Shown: in pieces, positions 37,638-46,336 of the stretch | How the letters are laid out: each line of letters opens with the position of its first letter | Position numbering within the stretch: position 1 is the stretch's first letter | Origin: Oscillatoria salina IIICB1 | Lineage (GTDB): Bacteria > Cyanobacteriota > Cyanobacteriia > Cyanobacteriales > SIO1D9 | Length of the DNA stretch: 55,399 nt | Reading direction: 5' to 3' | Assembly (NCBI RefSeq): GCF_020144665.1 | Contig: NZ_JAAHBQ010000039.1 | Coordinates: 1-55,399 of the forward strand | Made by a program: the position numbers and the translations under genes | Notes under the pieces: generated by a model | Told to the model about the DNA's origin: nothing | The model's database searches: none | Seen by the model: only the letters and a program-made list of their open reading frames with translations

Positions 37638-38411
37638 TCAGTCAGTGAAAATAGTTACTGCTGCTCTTAATGCTACTTTAATTGCTGTCTCCACTGCTAG
37701 GTGTTTATTTTCCAAAATAATATCTTCTCCCACAGTACGTTGAGCGACAACCCCACAGACACAACCCGCAGCAAAATTATACACTCCCCCCATTTTAAAC
37801 AGAGTTCCGGCTTCCATCTCGTAATTTAAAACACCTAAGTTGCGGTATTCTTCAGTAATACCTTTTAGTTTACGCAAAAGATGAGGGTTAGCAGAAGAGG
37901 CAATTCGCTCCTGTCCCTCGTAAAATGTATCTACGGAAGCAGTTACACCTAAATGATAGTTAATCGTTAAATCTCGCGCAGCTTCTACTAAAGCTACTGT
38001 AATAAAAGGATCGGCACTAGCGGGATATTCTAGAGGTGCGATCTCATTTGCTGCACCTTGTCTACACAATGCGGCTTGACTAATAACAATATTACCAACT
38101 AAGACGTGAGGTTGAATCGAGCCACAAGTTCCGACGCGAATAATTTTCTCGATTCCCACGGAAATTAACTCATTGACGACTATGCTAAGAGAGGGTGCGC
38201 CAATGCCACTGGTAGCAGCGAGAATAGGTATACCATTGGCTAAATATCCGAGATAGCTGTGTAGTCCGCGATATTCCGAGAGCAGTTTAACATCTTGGAG
38301 ATAATTTTGAGCAATGTAGTGCGATCGCTCTGGCTCTCCTGATAATAATGCTATTTTAACTGGTTCTCTGCCCAAGTCTGTTCGACTAAAGCCGATATGG
38401 TGGTATTTCAT
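37638..38411 (-). CDS. Nucleoside phosphorylase (uridine phosphorylase type)
   Basis: A 257-residue cytoplasmic enzyme of the PNP/UDP family, which splits nucleosides with phosphate to base and ribose-1-phosphate. Phosphate- and ribose-site motifs ATSGIGAPSLSIVVNEL, RVGTCGSIQP and the base/ribose motif LNYEMEAGTLF are visible, and GVTASVDTFYEGQ resembles uridine phosphorylase. The exact base preference is uncertain. ATG at 38411; upstream lies a long heptamer array that begins seven bases away, so its promoter must be inside or beyond the repeats. Confidence 0.85.
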   Translation of the reverse strand: MKYHHIGFSRTDLGREPVKIALLSGEPERSHYIAQNYLQDVKLLSEYRGLHSYLGYLANGIPILAATSGIGAPSLSIVVNELISVGIEKIIRVGTCGSIQPHVLVGNIVISQAALCRQGAANEIAPLEYPASADPFITVALVEAARDLTINYHLGVTASVDTFYEGQERIASSANPHLLRKLKGITEEYRNLGVLNYEMEAGTLFKMGGVYNFAAGCVCGVVAQRTVGEDIILENKHLAVETAIKVALRAAVTIFTD

Positions 38412-38417
38412 TTTTCT

Positions 38418-38940
38418 GGTAACTGGGGACTGGGGACTGGTAACTGGGTAACTGGGGACTGGGGACTGGGGACTGGGTAACTGGGGACTGGGGACTGGGG
38501 ACTGGGGACTAGGGTTTTCAGTTAGCAGTTATCAGTTATCAGTTATCAGTCAGGATTATCAAGAGAAGAAATTGAGCAAGGTGAAATTAGAATAACTGGG
38601 GATTCGAGAGTAAACTGTTCACTGTTCACTGTTCACTGTTCACTGGCTGGGGACTGGGGACTGGGGACTGGGTAACTGGGGACTGGGGACTGGGGACTGG
38701 GGACTGGGTAACTGGGTAACTGGGTAACTGGGTAACTGGGGACTGGGGACTAGGGACTGGGTTCAGTGAACAGTTATCAGTTATCAGTTATCAGTTATCA
38801 GTTATCAGTTATCAGTTATCAGTTATCAGTTATCAGTTTATACTCCTTGTCTCCCTAATCCCCAATCCCTAATCCCTAATCCCTAATATCTAATCCCTAA
38901 TCCCTAATCCCCAATCACCAATCCCCAATCCCTAATTTCC
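38418..38940. repeat. Long mixed STRR heptamer array
   Basis: The array consists of blocks: GGGGACT and GGGTAACT units (38424-38510), CAGTTAT (38520-38550), CTGTTCA (38615-38645), GGGGACT/GGGTAAC (38650-38760), nine to ten perfect CAGTTAT copies (38771-38838), and CCCTAATC/CCCAATC units (38855-38935). At over 500 bases it is the largest array here and lies between divergent genes (phosphorylase and PEP-CTERM protein). Confidence 0.92.
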
Positions 38941-39031
38941 CAAATATTCTAATTTTGCCATGAAGGATATATAGAGAGTCTGCTACAGACGATACCGAGA
39001 CGCAAAATTAACCTTTGGGAGAGTTTCCGCG

Positions 39032-41785
39032 ATGAAAACAATTCTCAATATCTTCTTCCAGAGCATTTTTTGGCTTTGGAATTTAACCTTTCTGTCAATC
39101 GTATATATCGGAATTTTACCTTGGATTGCGGTTCCTTTACTTCAGGCTACCTTAGCAGGGGAAGTAGAAGCAGAATTTTTCTTCAGTGCGATCGCCTTAA
39201 TCGCAATTCCGACCATTTGTACAATACTTGGTTTAGCTCGTTTTCGCAACCGTCCGCCAGAGTTGATGCGTTTATTTTATGGCGTAGAGGCTCCTTTGTT
39301 TGTCCTTTGTCTGCTACGCTTATTTGTATTCCGGGAGTTGACTGCGGCAAGTAGTTTAATTTTAGGTTGTGCGATCGCGTCTATTGCTGCTTTTCTGTTT
39401 GAATTATTACAAGGATATGATGAACGTCGTCTGTTAATTAATTGGTTGCAAGCGGCAGCTCAGACGATAATGATTCTTGTGGGTATTTATGCAGGAACGA
39501 TATTGTTATTTTACGCTGTTCCGGCGGCAGGATTTTGGCTTCAAGCATTTTTCAAGTTTTATTGGTTAGAAAGTCTCTGGTGGAGTTTGACTAACTACCC
39601 CTTTGAAACTGCATTTTGGACATTAATAGGGACGATTTTATTCGGACTTAGTTGTACTTTATTTGTCGGGATGCCATCGGCTTTGGTATCTTTATATTTT
39701 CACTCTGGACAACGTATTTTGCGCGCTTTTGCTCGTCAGTATGGCAAAATGCGTACAGTACAAGTTTCTGGTGCGGTAGTAAGTTGTTTATTAGTCTTAT
39801 TAGTTGCTTTCAACCAACAGCCACAACTAGAAGCATTTCAATTATTAGAAAAGCCCGCAGCCACAGACAAATCTCGCGTGACACTTTTGGCGAAGTCGGA
39901 TATTATCCGTAAAGGTTTGACTAATGCTTATCTTTCTCCTTATCGCTATCTTTCCCCCGTGGCTAAGAATAATCACATCAAGGTTATGTATCAAAATGTG
40001 TTTGATTTACCGGAAGAATTAGCCGATTCACTGCAAAATAGTTACAATTTCGTGCTGTCGCCATTTTTATACCAAGGTGACAACAAAGATACCGATAAAG
40101 CGGAAAAACTTTATGCCGAATTTTTTGATACTTCAATTCAAAAAGGGGAACGAAATGCAGTTAGACACGCGCTTCAGTCTACCGCAATTATTGACGAAGC
40201 CAAAGCTGGAGTTTTGAATATTGAGGAAAGAAGAGTTTGGTTGCGCGAACAAGAAGTTAATTTAGAGGAACATGGAGATTGGGCGAATATAGAAATCCAT
40301 GAAGTCTACGAAAATAAGACTGATGATGTCGAAGAGATTTTCTATTACTTTTCTTTACCCGAAAGTGCAGTCATTACTGGTGTTTGGTTGGGCGATACTC
40401 CTAGCCGCGATCTCCGCTTTCCTTTCCAAGTTTCTCCACGCGGCGCTGCCCAAAAAGTATATAATTCTCAAGTAAGGCGATCGCGTCCTGTCGATCCTGC
40501 TTTATTGGAACAAGTAGGACCGTTACAATATCGTTTGCGCGCTTTTCCGGTTCCTCCTAAATTAGCTACTTGGGAGACAGGAGATCGACCTACAGAAATG
40601 CACCTTTGGCTTACTTATCAAGTTATGCGCCAAGATAACACTTGGCAATTACCGAAGCTAGCAGAAAGACGCAATATTTTTTGGACAAAACGAACTAAGC
40701 GTATTCGTAATGCTAAAGAAATCAAGGGTTTTGCCGATAATTGGTTAGAAGCATCTCTCCCGGCAACTGAGAAAGAAAAATTGCAATCACATCACATAAA
40801 TTTAGTCAATAGTTATCAAGTTACCGCCGAACCTTTAACTGACTCTGACTACGAATTACCTTCCGGAAAGCGGTTTGCTATTATCCTCGATACTTCTCGG
40901 AGTATGAGAACAACTAGCGAGAAGTTAAAACAAACTTGGCGCTGGCTAGATAAACACGGTTATACCGATAGTAAATTTAGCAATAATGATGCCGATTTGT
41001 ATCTTACTGCCTCAGCCGGAAAAGAACCACAAAGAATTGACGACCTCCGCAAATTTAATCCGCGCAATCTCACTTTTTATGGGACAATTCAGGAGCGAGA
41101 AATGCTAGGACAATTCGTGCAGTTGCAAGGAGAAACTGCTTATGATGGCGTAATTTTGTTAACCGACTCAGGTAGTTACGAACTTGCCGAGAAAAGCGCA
41201 GATGTTCCGAAAATTTCTGCACCTTTGTGGCTGGTACATTTCGACTCGCTAGCACCTGCTTATGAAGATGCTATCTTAAAAGAAATTCAAGATAGTGGTG
41301 GGGGTGTCGCGACAGAATTAACTGACGTTTTGCAACGAATTGCAACGAAAACTGCGCGAGGCGAAAATGTGGTTAGTGTAGTAGATAATTATGCTTGGGC
41401 GGTAGAAAAGTCGGATTCCGTGGTATCATCAGATAAAGGTTTAGAACCGATAGCCGCAAGACAGTTAATTTTAGCCTTAAGTAAAGAGACTACAGGTGAA
41501 GAATTAACTCAACTTGATGCAATGCACGATCTTGCAAAAAGATACGAAATTGTCACTCCTTACTCGTCAATGATCGTCTTAGTTAACGATGAACAACGAG
41601 AAGCATTACGAGAAGCAGAAGCATCCGAAGATCGTTTCGATCGCGCGGTAGAAGATGGTAAAGAAGACTTGAATAAACCCAATAATCCTCTCGCTGTTAC
41701 TAGCGTACCGGAACCAGGGACAATTTGGGGATTAATGGCGATCGCGCTTTTATTACTGATGACTCGCAAGCGACTTGTAGCGTAG
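39032..41785 (+). CDS. PEP-CTERM integral membrane protein with VIT and VWA-like domains
   Basis: A 917-residue protein matching the TIGR02921 type. The N-terminal third (1-265) has about seven membrane helices. Residues about 394-500 look like a VIT domain (VWLREQEVNLEEHGDWANIE...), and a VWA-like part follows with MIDAS DTSRS beginning at Asp620. The end has the sorting signal VPEPGTIWGL (892-901), a hydrophobic helix and basic RKRLVA. An exosortase should cut it, but none is in this window. Function unknown; VIT/VWA proteins often assemble at the envelope with polysaccharide. The ATG at 39032 follows GGGAGAG. Confidence 0.9.
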   Translation: MKTILNIFFQSIFWLWNLTFLSIVYIGILPWIAVPLLQATLAGEVEAEFFFSAIALIAIPTICTILGLARFRNRPPELMRLFYGVEAPLFVLCLLRLFVFRELTAASSLILGCAIASIAAFLFELLQGYDERRLLINWLQAAAQTIMILVGIYAGTILLFYAVPAAGFWLQAFFKFYWLESLWWSLTNYPFETAFWTLIGTILFGLSCTLFVGMPSALVSLYFHSGQRILRAFARQYGKMRTVQVSGAVVSCLLVLLVAFNQQPQLEAFQLLEKPAATDKSRVTLLAKSDIIRKGLTNAYLSPYRYLSPVAKNNHIKVMYQNVFDLPEELADSLQNSYNFVLSPFLYQGDNKDTDKAEKLYAEFFDTSIQKGERNAVRHALQSTAIIDEAKAGVLNIEERRVWLREQEVNLEEHGDWANIEIHEVYENKTDDVEEIFYYFSLPESAVITGVWLGDTPSRDLRFPFQVSPRGAAQKVYNSQVRRSRPVDPALLEQVGPLQYRLRAFPVPPKLATWETGDRPTEMHLWLTYQVMRQDNTWQLPKLAERRNIFWTKRTKRIRNAKEIKGFADNWLEASLPATEKEKLQSHHINLVNSYQVTAEPLTDSDYELPSGKRFAIILDTSRSMRTTSEKLKQTWRWLDKHGYTDSKFSNNDADLYLTASAGKEPQRIDDLRKFNPRNLTFYGTIQEREMLGQFVQLQGETAYDGVILLTDSGSYELAEKSADVPKISAPLWLVHFDSLAPAYEDAILKEIQDSGGGVATELTDVLQRIATKTARGENVVSVVDNYAWAVEKSDSVVSSDKGLEPIAARQLILALSKETTGEELTQLDAMHDLAKRYEIVTPYSSMIVLVNDEQREALREAEASEDRFDRAVEDGKEDLNKPNNPLAVTSVPEPGTIWGLMAIALLLLMTRKRLVA

Positions 41786-41792
41786 TAATTGT

Positions 41793-41816
41793 AGAGACGT
41801 TTTCGACAACGTCTCT
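41793..41816 (+). terminator. Hairpin after the PEP-CTERM protein gene
   Basis: AGAGACGTT (41793-41801) and AACGTCTCT (41808-41816) form a 9-bp stem with loop TTCGAC eight bases after the stop codon. It is a member of the GTAGAGACGTT hairpin family. Confidence 0.6.
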
Positions 41817-41918
41817 CTAATTTTCCTTCGATACAAAATCGCGAAAATGTTTATCTGTAACTGAATTTTTCGCCAATTTATTGTATATGAAAGGTTAAAG
41901 AAAACTCTCCAGATGTGA

Positions 41919-41947
41919 TGTAGAGACGTTGCATTTTAGTCTCTACA
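41919..41947 (-). terminator. Hairpin downstream of the lipid kinase gene
   Basis: TGTAGAGAC (41919-41927) pairs with GTCTCTACA (41939-41947). It lies 24 bases beyond the stop of the minus-strand lipid kinase gene and belongs to the same repeat family as 41793-41816. Confidence 0.55.
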
Positions 41948-41970
41948 AGATGATGATGTGTAGCCAAAAT

Positions 41971-42849
41971 TTATTGTGGTACAATTACCGATAAAGCACG
42001 AGGAATAACTCGAAAATTCGCAGGAGTTTTAGTAGTAATTTCTCCATCAGTATTAATTTGACGAGGTTTTTTTGTCTCAATGGTAATTTCTTGACCTTCT
42101 AATAAACGAACACCTAACCAACGAGGATGTCTACCCGACCACAAAGCGGGAAATAAAGCAACAATTTGCCACCAATGTTTAACTTCTAAACTATATAAAT
42201 CTAAGCGTCGATCGTCAATAGTAGCATCGCTAACAATTTGCATTCCACCACCATAATAACGCCCATTTCCTACTGCAACTTGTACTGTTTTTACTGCTAC
42301 AGTTTCGCCATTAACAGTAATTTTTGCCTGAAAAGGTCGCGATTTAGAAATAACTTTTAGCGCGGTTGCAGCATAAGCAAATACTCCCCAACGACGCTTG
42401 GCTTCTTTCGTCAATTGTTTAGTAATTTTGACGCTTAAACCCAAGCTAGCAACATTAAAAAAATATTGACCATTAACCCAACCGAGGTCAATTTGCTTCC
42501 TTTTTCCTTGCGCGATCGCGTCACAAGCTGCGGCTAAATTTCGAGGAATGCCTAAAGTTCTCCCGAGGTCATTGGCAGTTCCTAATGGTAGAATTCCTAA
42601 AGGTAACTTAGTGTCCAATAAACCTTCAATAGCTAGGTTGAGAGTACCATCACCACCACCAATAATAACCAAATCTACGCGATCGCTATAACTACGAATC
42701 AGATTAGGTAATTCTTGAGGGTTTTCGGTGGAAGCTTCGACTAAACTAAACCCCAGACTCTTCAAGCGATCGATAATTTCACTGCGATGTTGCTGTCCGT
42801 TGCGAGAATGAAGATTGACGATTAATAAAGCGGTTTGATTTGATGGCAT
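41971..42849 (-). CDS. Diacylglycerol/lipid kinase family protein (YegS/DgkB type)
   Basis: A 292-residue soluble protein of the DAGK-catalytic family. The ATP-binding GGGDGT is at 64-69, preceded by VDLVII; LPLGTANDLGRTLGIP and the later INTDGEIT motif are also standard. It phosphorylates a lipid alcohol with ATP at the membrane surface. The exact lipid (diacylglycerol, phosphatidylglycerol or sphingosine-like) cannot be told. ATG at 42849; no partner gene is linked. Confidence 0.9.
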   Translation of the reverse strand: MPSNQTALLIVNLHSRNGQQHRSEIIDRLKSLGFSLVEASTENPQELPNLIRSYSDRVDLVIIGGGDGTLNLAIEGLLDTKLPLGILPLGTANDLGRTLGIPRNLAAACDAIAQGKRKQIDLGWVNGQYFFNVASLGLSVKITKQLTKEAKRRWGVFAYAATALKVISKSRPFQAKITVNGETVAVKTVQVAVGNGRYYGGGMQIVSDATIDDRRLDLYSLEVKHWWQIVALFPALWSGRHPRWLGVRLLEGQEITIETKKPRQINTDGEITTKTPANFRVIPRALSVIVPQ

Positions 42850-42964
42850 TAGCTATAGTTTAAGGCATAATCGCAATTTAACTTTACCTTAACTAAGTAT
42901 TTTAAGCTTTTCCAACCAGCAAAAATTAATCTGGAGAGGGATTTTTGCTTCGGACACACAACTC

Positions 42965-43753
42965 CTACTTAATAATTACTTCTACCAAACCGCCCCAGTC
43001 AAGCTGTAACTTAGACTTCGCACTACCACCATTAACTGCAATTTCTACCCAACCATGAGAACCAACTAACGCCACAATACTACCAACTTCGGTATCGCTG
43101 TAGGTTTGACTACCTAAAATAATTAGATCGGCGATCGCCACAGACCAACTTTTTCCTGCTACCATTTCACCAGGAATATTCGTAATCAAGTTACCAAAAA
43201 CATCCACGTATTGAATATAACCCGCAAAACCCGCTTCTGTGGGCTGATATGGGGGATTTTCCCACTGCACCAACGTCGAGGGGTTGATTTTTTCTCCCAA
43301 TTTTGCTATACTCACTCCACTACCTAAATACGCCCCCACTGGTGCAAAAATATCTCGTCCGTGAAATGTACTGCTCGGTTGCGATGAAAGCCAATATTGC
43401 GAATTTGTCAACTCTACTGCCGTTATAGCTGGCGACTCGGCTAAAACACCACAGAGTAAGCCGTTGTCGGGTGCGACTAAATACCCTTCAGCAAACTCCA
43501 CAGCCACAGCCCGACGCTGACTCCCCACCCCAGGATCGACAACTGCCACATAAACCGTTCCCACCGGAAAATAACGATAAGCATCGAGCAAGCAGAACCT
43601 TGCCGCCGCAATATTTTGAGGCGGTAACTGATGCGTGAGATCGACTACTTGCAACTGAGGATTAATTCGAGCTATGACTCCTTTCATTACCCCAACATAG
43701 ACATCCTGCAAGCCAAAATCACTCAGTAGCGCAATGATTTTGTTTTCACTCAT
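42965..43753 (-). CDS. SAM hydroxide adenosyltransferase/hydrolase family (DUF62)
   Basis: A 262-residue enzyme of the family that hydrolyses S-adenosylmethionine to adenosine and methionine and is related to fluorinase. The N-terminal IIALLSDFGLQDVYVGVMKG, VDPGVGS, LVAPDNGLL and FHGRDIFAPVGA are all family motifs. I take ATG 43753 (MSENKIIALL) because family members begin a few residues before the SDFG motif; an ATG at 43792 adds 13 residues. Neither has a clear ribosome-binding site. It is a single gene, likely housekeeping. Confidence 0.88.
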   Translation of the reverse strand: MSENKIIALLSDFGLQDVYVGVMKGVIARINPQLQVVDLTHQLPPQNIAAARFCLLDAYRYFPVGTVYVAVVDPGVGSQRRAVAVEFAEGYLVAPDNGLLCGVLAESPAITAVELTNSQYWLSSQPSSTFHGRDIFAPVGAYLGSGVSIAKLGEKINPSTLVQWENPPYQPTEAGFAGYIQYVDVFGNLITNIPGEMVAGKSWSVAIADLIILGSQTYSDTEVGSIVALVGSHGWVEIAVNGGSAKSKLQLDWGGLVEVIIK

Positions 43754-43822
43754 AGGATTTGTCAAGGCGAAAGCTGGCGAAGTTGTTTCCATTATACCAT
43801 AAACTGGACGGAAAGCCCAGCC

Positions 43823-43840
43823 AGGAAAAAATTTTTTCCT
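43823..43840. repeat. 18-bp perfect palindrome upstream of the DUF62 gene
   Basis: AGGAAAAAATTTTTTCCT is an exact palindrome without loop, about 30 bases upstream of the longer start of the DUF62 gene. It could be an operator-like site or a structural A/T tract. Confidence 0.45.
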
Positions 43841-44029
43841 CGACTCAGTTTAAGAGTTTAGTAGTCTGTCGGTCATTTTATTTGAGCTGCTTACTTGCGT
43901 CAGATGCGATCTTCTCGTGTAATTGATTCTCCTAATTTATAAAAATTCTGTAACATTTGCTACTATTTTCCAAATAAATGCTATTCTAAAAATAGGAATT
44001 ATTTCAGTAAGAACATAAAAACAATCATT

Positions 44030-44191
44030 ATGAACAGATTAAGTCAGGAAATGTTGAAAAAAGCTCCATCCATTCACCGGGAGAGCTTACGGAAAAATTT
44101 ACAACATCGTTTAGAAGTTGCCAGAGCTAAAGGTGACGACAAATTAGTTAATCAACTAGAAGCCGAAGCTCACTATCTTGGTTTGAATTAA
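44030..44191 (+). CDS. Small basic conserved protein (53 residues)
   Basis: The ATG at 44030 opens MNRLSQEMLKKAPSIHRESL, followed by RKNLQHRLEVARAKGDDKLV and NQLEAEAHYLGLN, then TAA. The charged, helix-forming composition resembles the small conserved proteins seen in many cyanobacterial genomes, whose function I do not know. A possible extended minus-10 element (TGCTATTCT) lies about 50 bases upstream, the ribosome-binding site is weak, and a textbook terminator follows 73 bases after the stop, so it is very probably an independent, expressed gene. Confidence 0.8.
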   Translation: MNRLSQEMLKKAPSIHRESLRKNLQHRLEVARAKGDDKLVNQLEAEAHYLGLN

Positions 44192-44264
44192 ATTAATAAA
44201 TTCGGGTACATTTTCAGCAATGTAGTTTGTAAGTCCTGAGTTTCATGATGTTAGGGAGAAAATC

Positions 44265-44296
44265 AAGGATACCGTTTGAGTGGCGGTATCCTTTTT
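44265..44296 (+). terminator. Rho-independent terminator of the small gene
   Basis: AAGGATACCG (44265-44274) and CGGTATCCTT (44284-44293) form a perfect 10-bp stem with a 9-base loop, followed directly by more T residues. Confidence 0.85.
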
Positions 44297-44434
44297 CATG
44301 CCAATTTGCCAATTAAAATACCCTAGAAATAAGCACAATCAAAGGGAAACCCACTAAATATTTTGAAGTTAACTCGCCTGGCTAACTAGGTTTCCTAAGA
44401 AATAGTAAATAGTCAAGTATTTCAGATTATCAAC

Positions 44435-45028
44435 TTAAAAACTATAGCGTTCTTCAGCCCAAGGTTCGCCACGTCGATGATAGCCATTGCGTTCCCAAAA
44501 ACCTAACTCCTCGCGGTCGAGAAACTCTAAACCCTCGATCCATTTAGCACTTTTCCAAGCATATAAATGAGGGACTACTGTTCGCATAGGACCGCCATGT
44601 TCTGCTGGTAAAGGTTCGTCAAATAAAGTATGAGCAAAAAAGTTATCTTCTCTAATGAATTCTTCTCGGGTTAAATTAGTAGTATAGCCACCGTAGCAAT
44701 GTTGTAAAACGTGAGTTGCTTTGGAGTCAAGCTCAACATTTTTCATGAAATCAGTTACTTTAATTCCCCTCCATTTAACATCAAGTTTCGACCAGCGAGT
44801 TACACAGTGAAAATCTTTAGTAAACTCACTTTGGGGCATATTCATAATTTCTGCCCAACTGAAAGTTTTTGGTTGAACTAAACCCCAGATTCGTAATTTC
44901 CATTCATCAGTGCTAATTCGGGGAACTGTACCATAGGTAAGCACAGGAAAACCTTTAGTTAAATATTGACCGGGAGGAACGCGATCGCTGTATTCTGGGT
45001 CTGGCTTCTGAAAAAATTTACCTAGCAT
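44435..45028 (-). CDS. Sulfite-oxidase-like molybdopterin oxidoreductase
   Basis: A 197-residue single-domain protein of the oxidoreductase molybdopterin-binding family (YuiH-type). Cys75 in DFHCVTRWS is the expected molybdenum ligand; KLDVKWRGIKVTDFM, LQHCYGGYTTNL and the end GGPMRTVVPHLYAWKSAKWIEG form the family core. It lacks a Tat or Sec signal, a heme domain and the dimerisation domain of eukaryotic sulfite oxidase, so it is cytoplasmic and its electron partner is unknown. ATG at 45028. Confidence 0.9.
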   Translation of the reverse strand: MLGKFFQKPDPEYSDRVPPGQYLTKGFPVLTYGTVPRISTDEWKLRIWGLVQPKTFSWAEIMNMPQSEFTKDFHCVTRWSKLDVKWRGIKVTDFMKNVELDSKATHVLQHCYGGYTTNLTREEFIREDNFFAHTLFDEPLPAEHGGPMRTVVPHLYAWKSAKWIEGLEFLDREELGFWERNGYHRRGEPWAEERYSF

Positions 45029-45113
45029 GATCTAGTCTTTTGTTGATGGTTGACGTCTAGTGCTTGTTTAATTTGGGACTTCTACCGACATAAAAGTGAA
45101 AAGATAAAGCAAA

Positions 45114-45133
45114 AGGAGCCTCATTTGGCTCCT
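45114..45133 (-). terminator. Rho-independent terminator of rpmF
   Basis: On the minus strand AGGAGCC, loop AAATGA, GGCTCCT, followed by TTTTGCTTT, nine bases after the L32 stop codon. This is a classic terminator. Confidence 0.88.
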
Positions 45134-45141
45134 GAATAAGG

Positions 45142-45318
45142 TTATTCTTCGTCGCTTTCTTCCTCTTCACCCCTATAGACAAAGCTGTTTGAGCGTTTTG
45201 TAAGGACAGATTTACCGAGGGATAAAGCTTTTTGGGCTTCCAAAGCGGCTTTGCGCTTCCAATTAGCTTTGCGTTTGTCGCGTTTAGATTTTGAAGTTTT
45301 CTTCTTCGGAACAGCCAT
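45142..45318 (-). CDS. rpmF: Ribosomal protein L32
   Basis: A 58-residue protein, too short for many gene lists: [20 protein letters not shown] is the standard start of bL32, continuing [20 protein letters not shown] and [10 protein letters not shown], with an acidic tail EEEESDEE. It lacks the zinc-binding cysteine pairs of some bL32 proteins, as is usual for cyanobacterial and chloroplast types. It is a structural component of the 50S subunit. ATG at 45318; own terminator downstream. Confidence 0.97.
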   Translation of the reverse strand: MAVPKKKTSKSKRDKRKANWKRKAALEAQKALSLGKSVLTKRSNSFVYRGEEEESDEE

Positions 45319-45373
45319 GATTAATGATTGTAAATAGGCAACCTTTCTATTTTACGCGATCTACTTGATTAAC

Positions 45374-46087
45374 TTAAGGGTTGTTGGTAGTAGTAGTGGG
45401 TACATCCCTCAGAGTGGGTGGATTAGGGTTTACAGAATCGGTTGTATTTGGTTGATTGGTAAAGCCCTCTGGAGTTGAATCGCTGTTACCTGTAGTAGTT
45501 GTCGGGCGATCGCGTAATTCTGGTGAAGTGGGATTGTCTCCTGTGGTAGCATTAGGTGGGTCAAAAAGCTCTGGTTGTAATGGCGAGTTGGGTAAACCCG
45601 GCTGATTGTTTTCAGTGTCAGTAGCTTCGGTTTCTGAAACATCCCCATCGACGGCTTCATTTTCTTCATTAACAGCGACACTTTCAAAATCAAGTAAAGA
45701 CTCAACATTAGGAAAATAAGTCGCCCAAACTTGAGGATCGGGTTGCCTGCGCCAAGACTGACGAGAGACATCGAGACGTAAAATAGGAGCGATCGCGCCT
45801 TCGTTTTCTCCGAGGATCGTTACCGCTACATCATTAACTAAGATATCGCTATCGAAAGCTCGCTGTGCTGCCGCTCTAGCCACCGCCTCGGCTCGACGTA
45901 ACATAGTTTGATAAGTTTCGCCTTCTTGACGATTTAATTCTACATCCAAGCGAGCAGTATAAGCTTGAGCGACTTGGGGCGCGATCGCCTCGATCCCGAT
46001 CCAGCTAACTCCAGTTAAACCTAGCACCGTAGCTAAACTTACCCCAGCAAAACTGCCAGAAAGATTACTTAATTTAAAGTTAAACAT
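45374..46087 (-). CDS. Exported protein with Thr/Asn/Pro-rich tail
   Basis: A 237-residue protein. Residues about 14-42 form an N-terminal hydrophobic signal, with a likely cleavage near VAQAYTA. A folded segment follows (ELNRQEGETYQTMLRRAEAV, about 52-150), then an acidic linker and a tail of repeats containing LRDRPTTTT, LRDVPTTTT and similar, which look like a wall or surface-exposed low-complexity spacer. GGAG lies 9 bases before the ATG at 46087. I do not recognise the family; it may be a cyanobacterial envelope protein. Confidence 0.75.
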   Translation of the reverse strand: MFNFKLSNLSGSFAGVSLATVLGLTGVSWIGIEAIAPQVAQAYTARLDVELNRQEGETYQTMLRRAEAVARAAAQRAFDSDILVNDVAVTILGENEGAIAPILRLDVSRQSWRRQPDPQVWATYFPNVESLLDFESVAVNEENEAVDGDVSETEATDTENNQPGLPNSPLQPELFDPPNATTGDNPTSPELRDRPTTTTGNSDSTPEGFTNQPNTTDSVNPNPPTLRDVPTTTTNNP

Positions 46088-46336
46088 AGTTACTACTCCA
46101 AACTTATTTTGCCCATCTCTACAGCAATGGGGGAATATACTTCTAGATTAGTCTACCGTTATCGTAAATTTCCTCTTTATCCGGGCAGATAATCGTCTTA
46201 AATTAAGATAATCCTCGCGCATTCATGGCGAGGATTATAATTAGGGAAAAGCTGGCTTGGGAAAAACAGCAAAAGCGCCCGATTAAATTAATTCGCTCTC
46301 GGTGCTACTCTCAATCTGAGTTGACAAATCAATTAT

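Noticed and set aside
38418..38940. Possible CRISPR or coding region of repeats
   Set aside because: The 7-base period with changing classes is typical of STRR; frames through it have no stable protein character.
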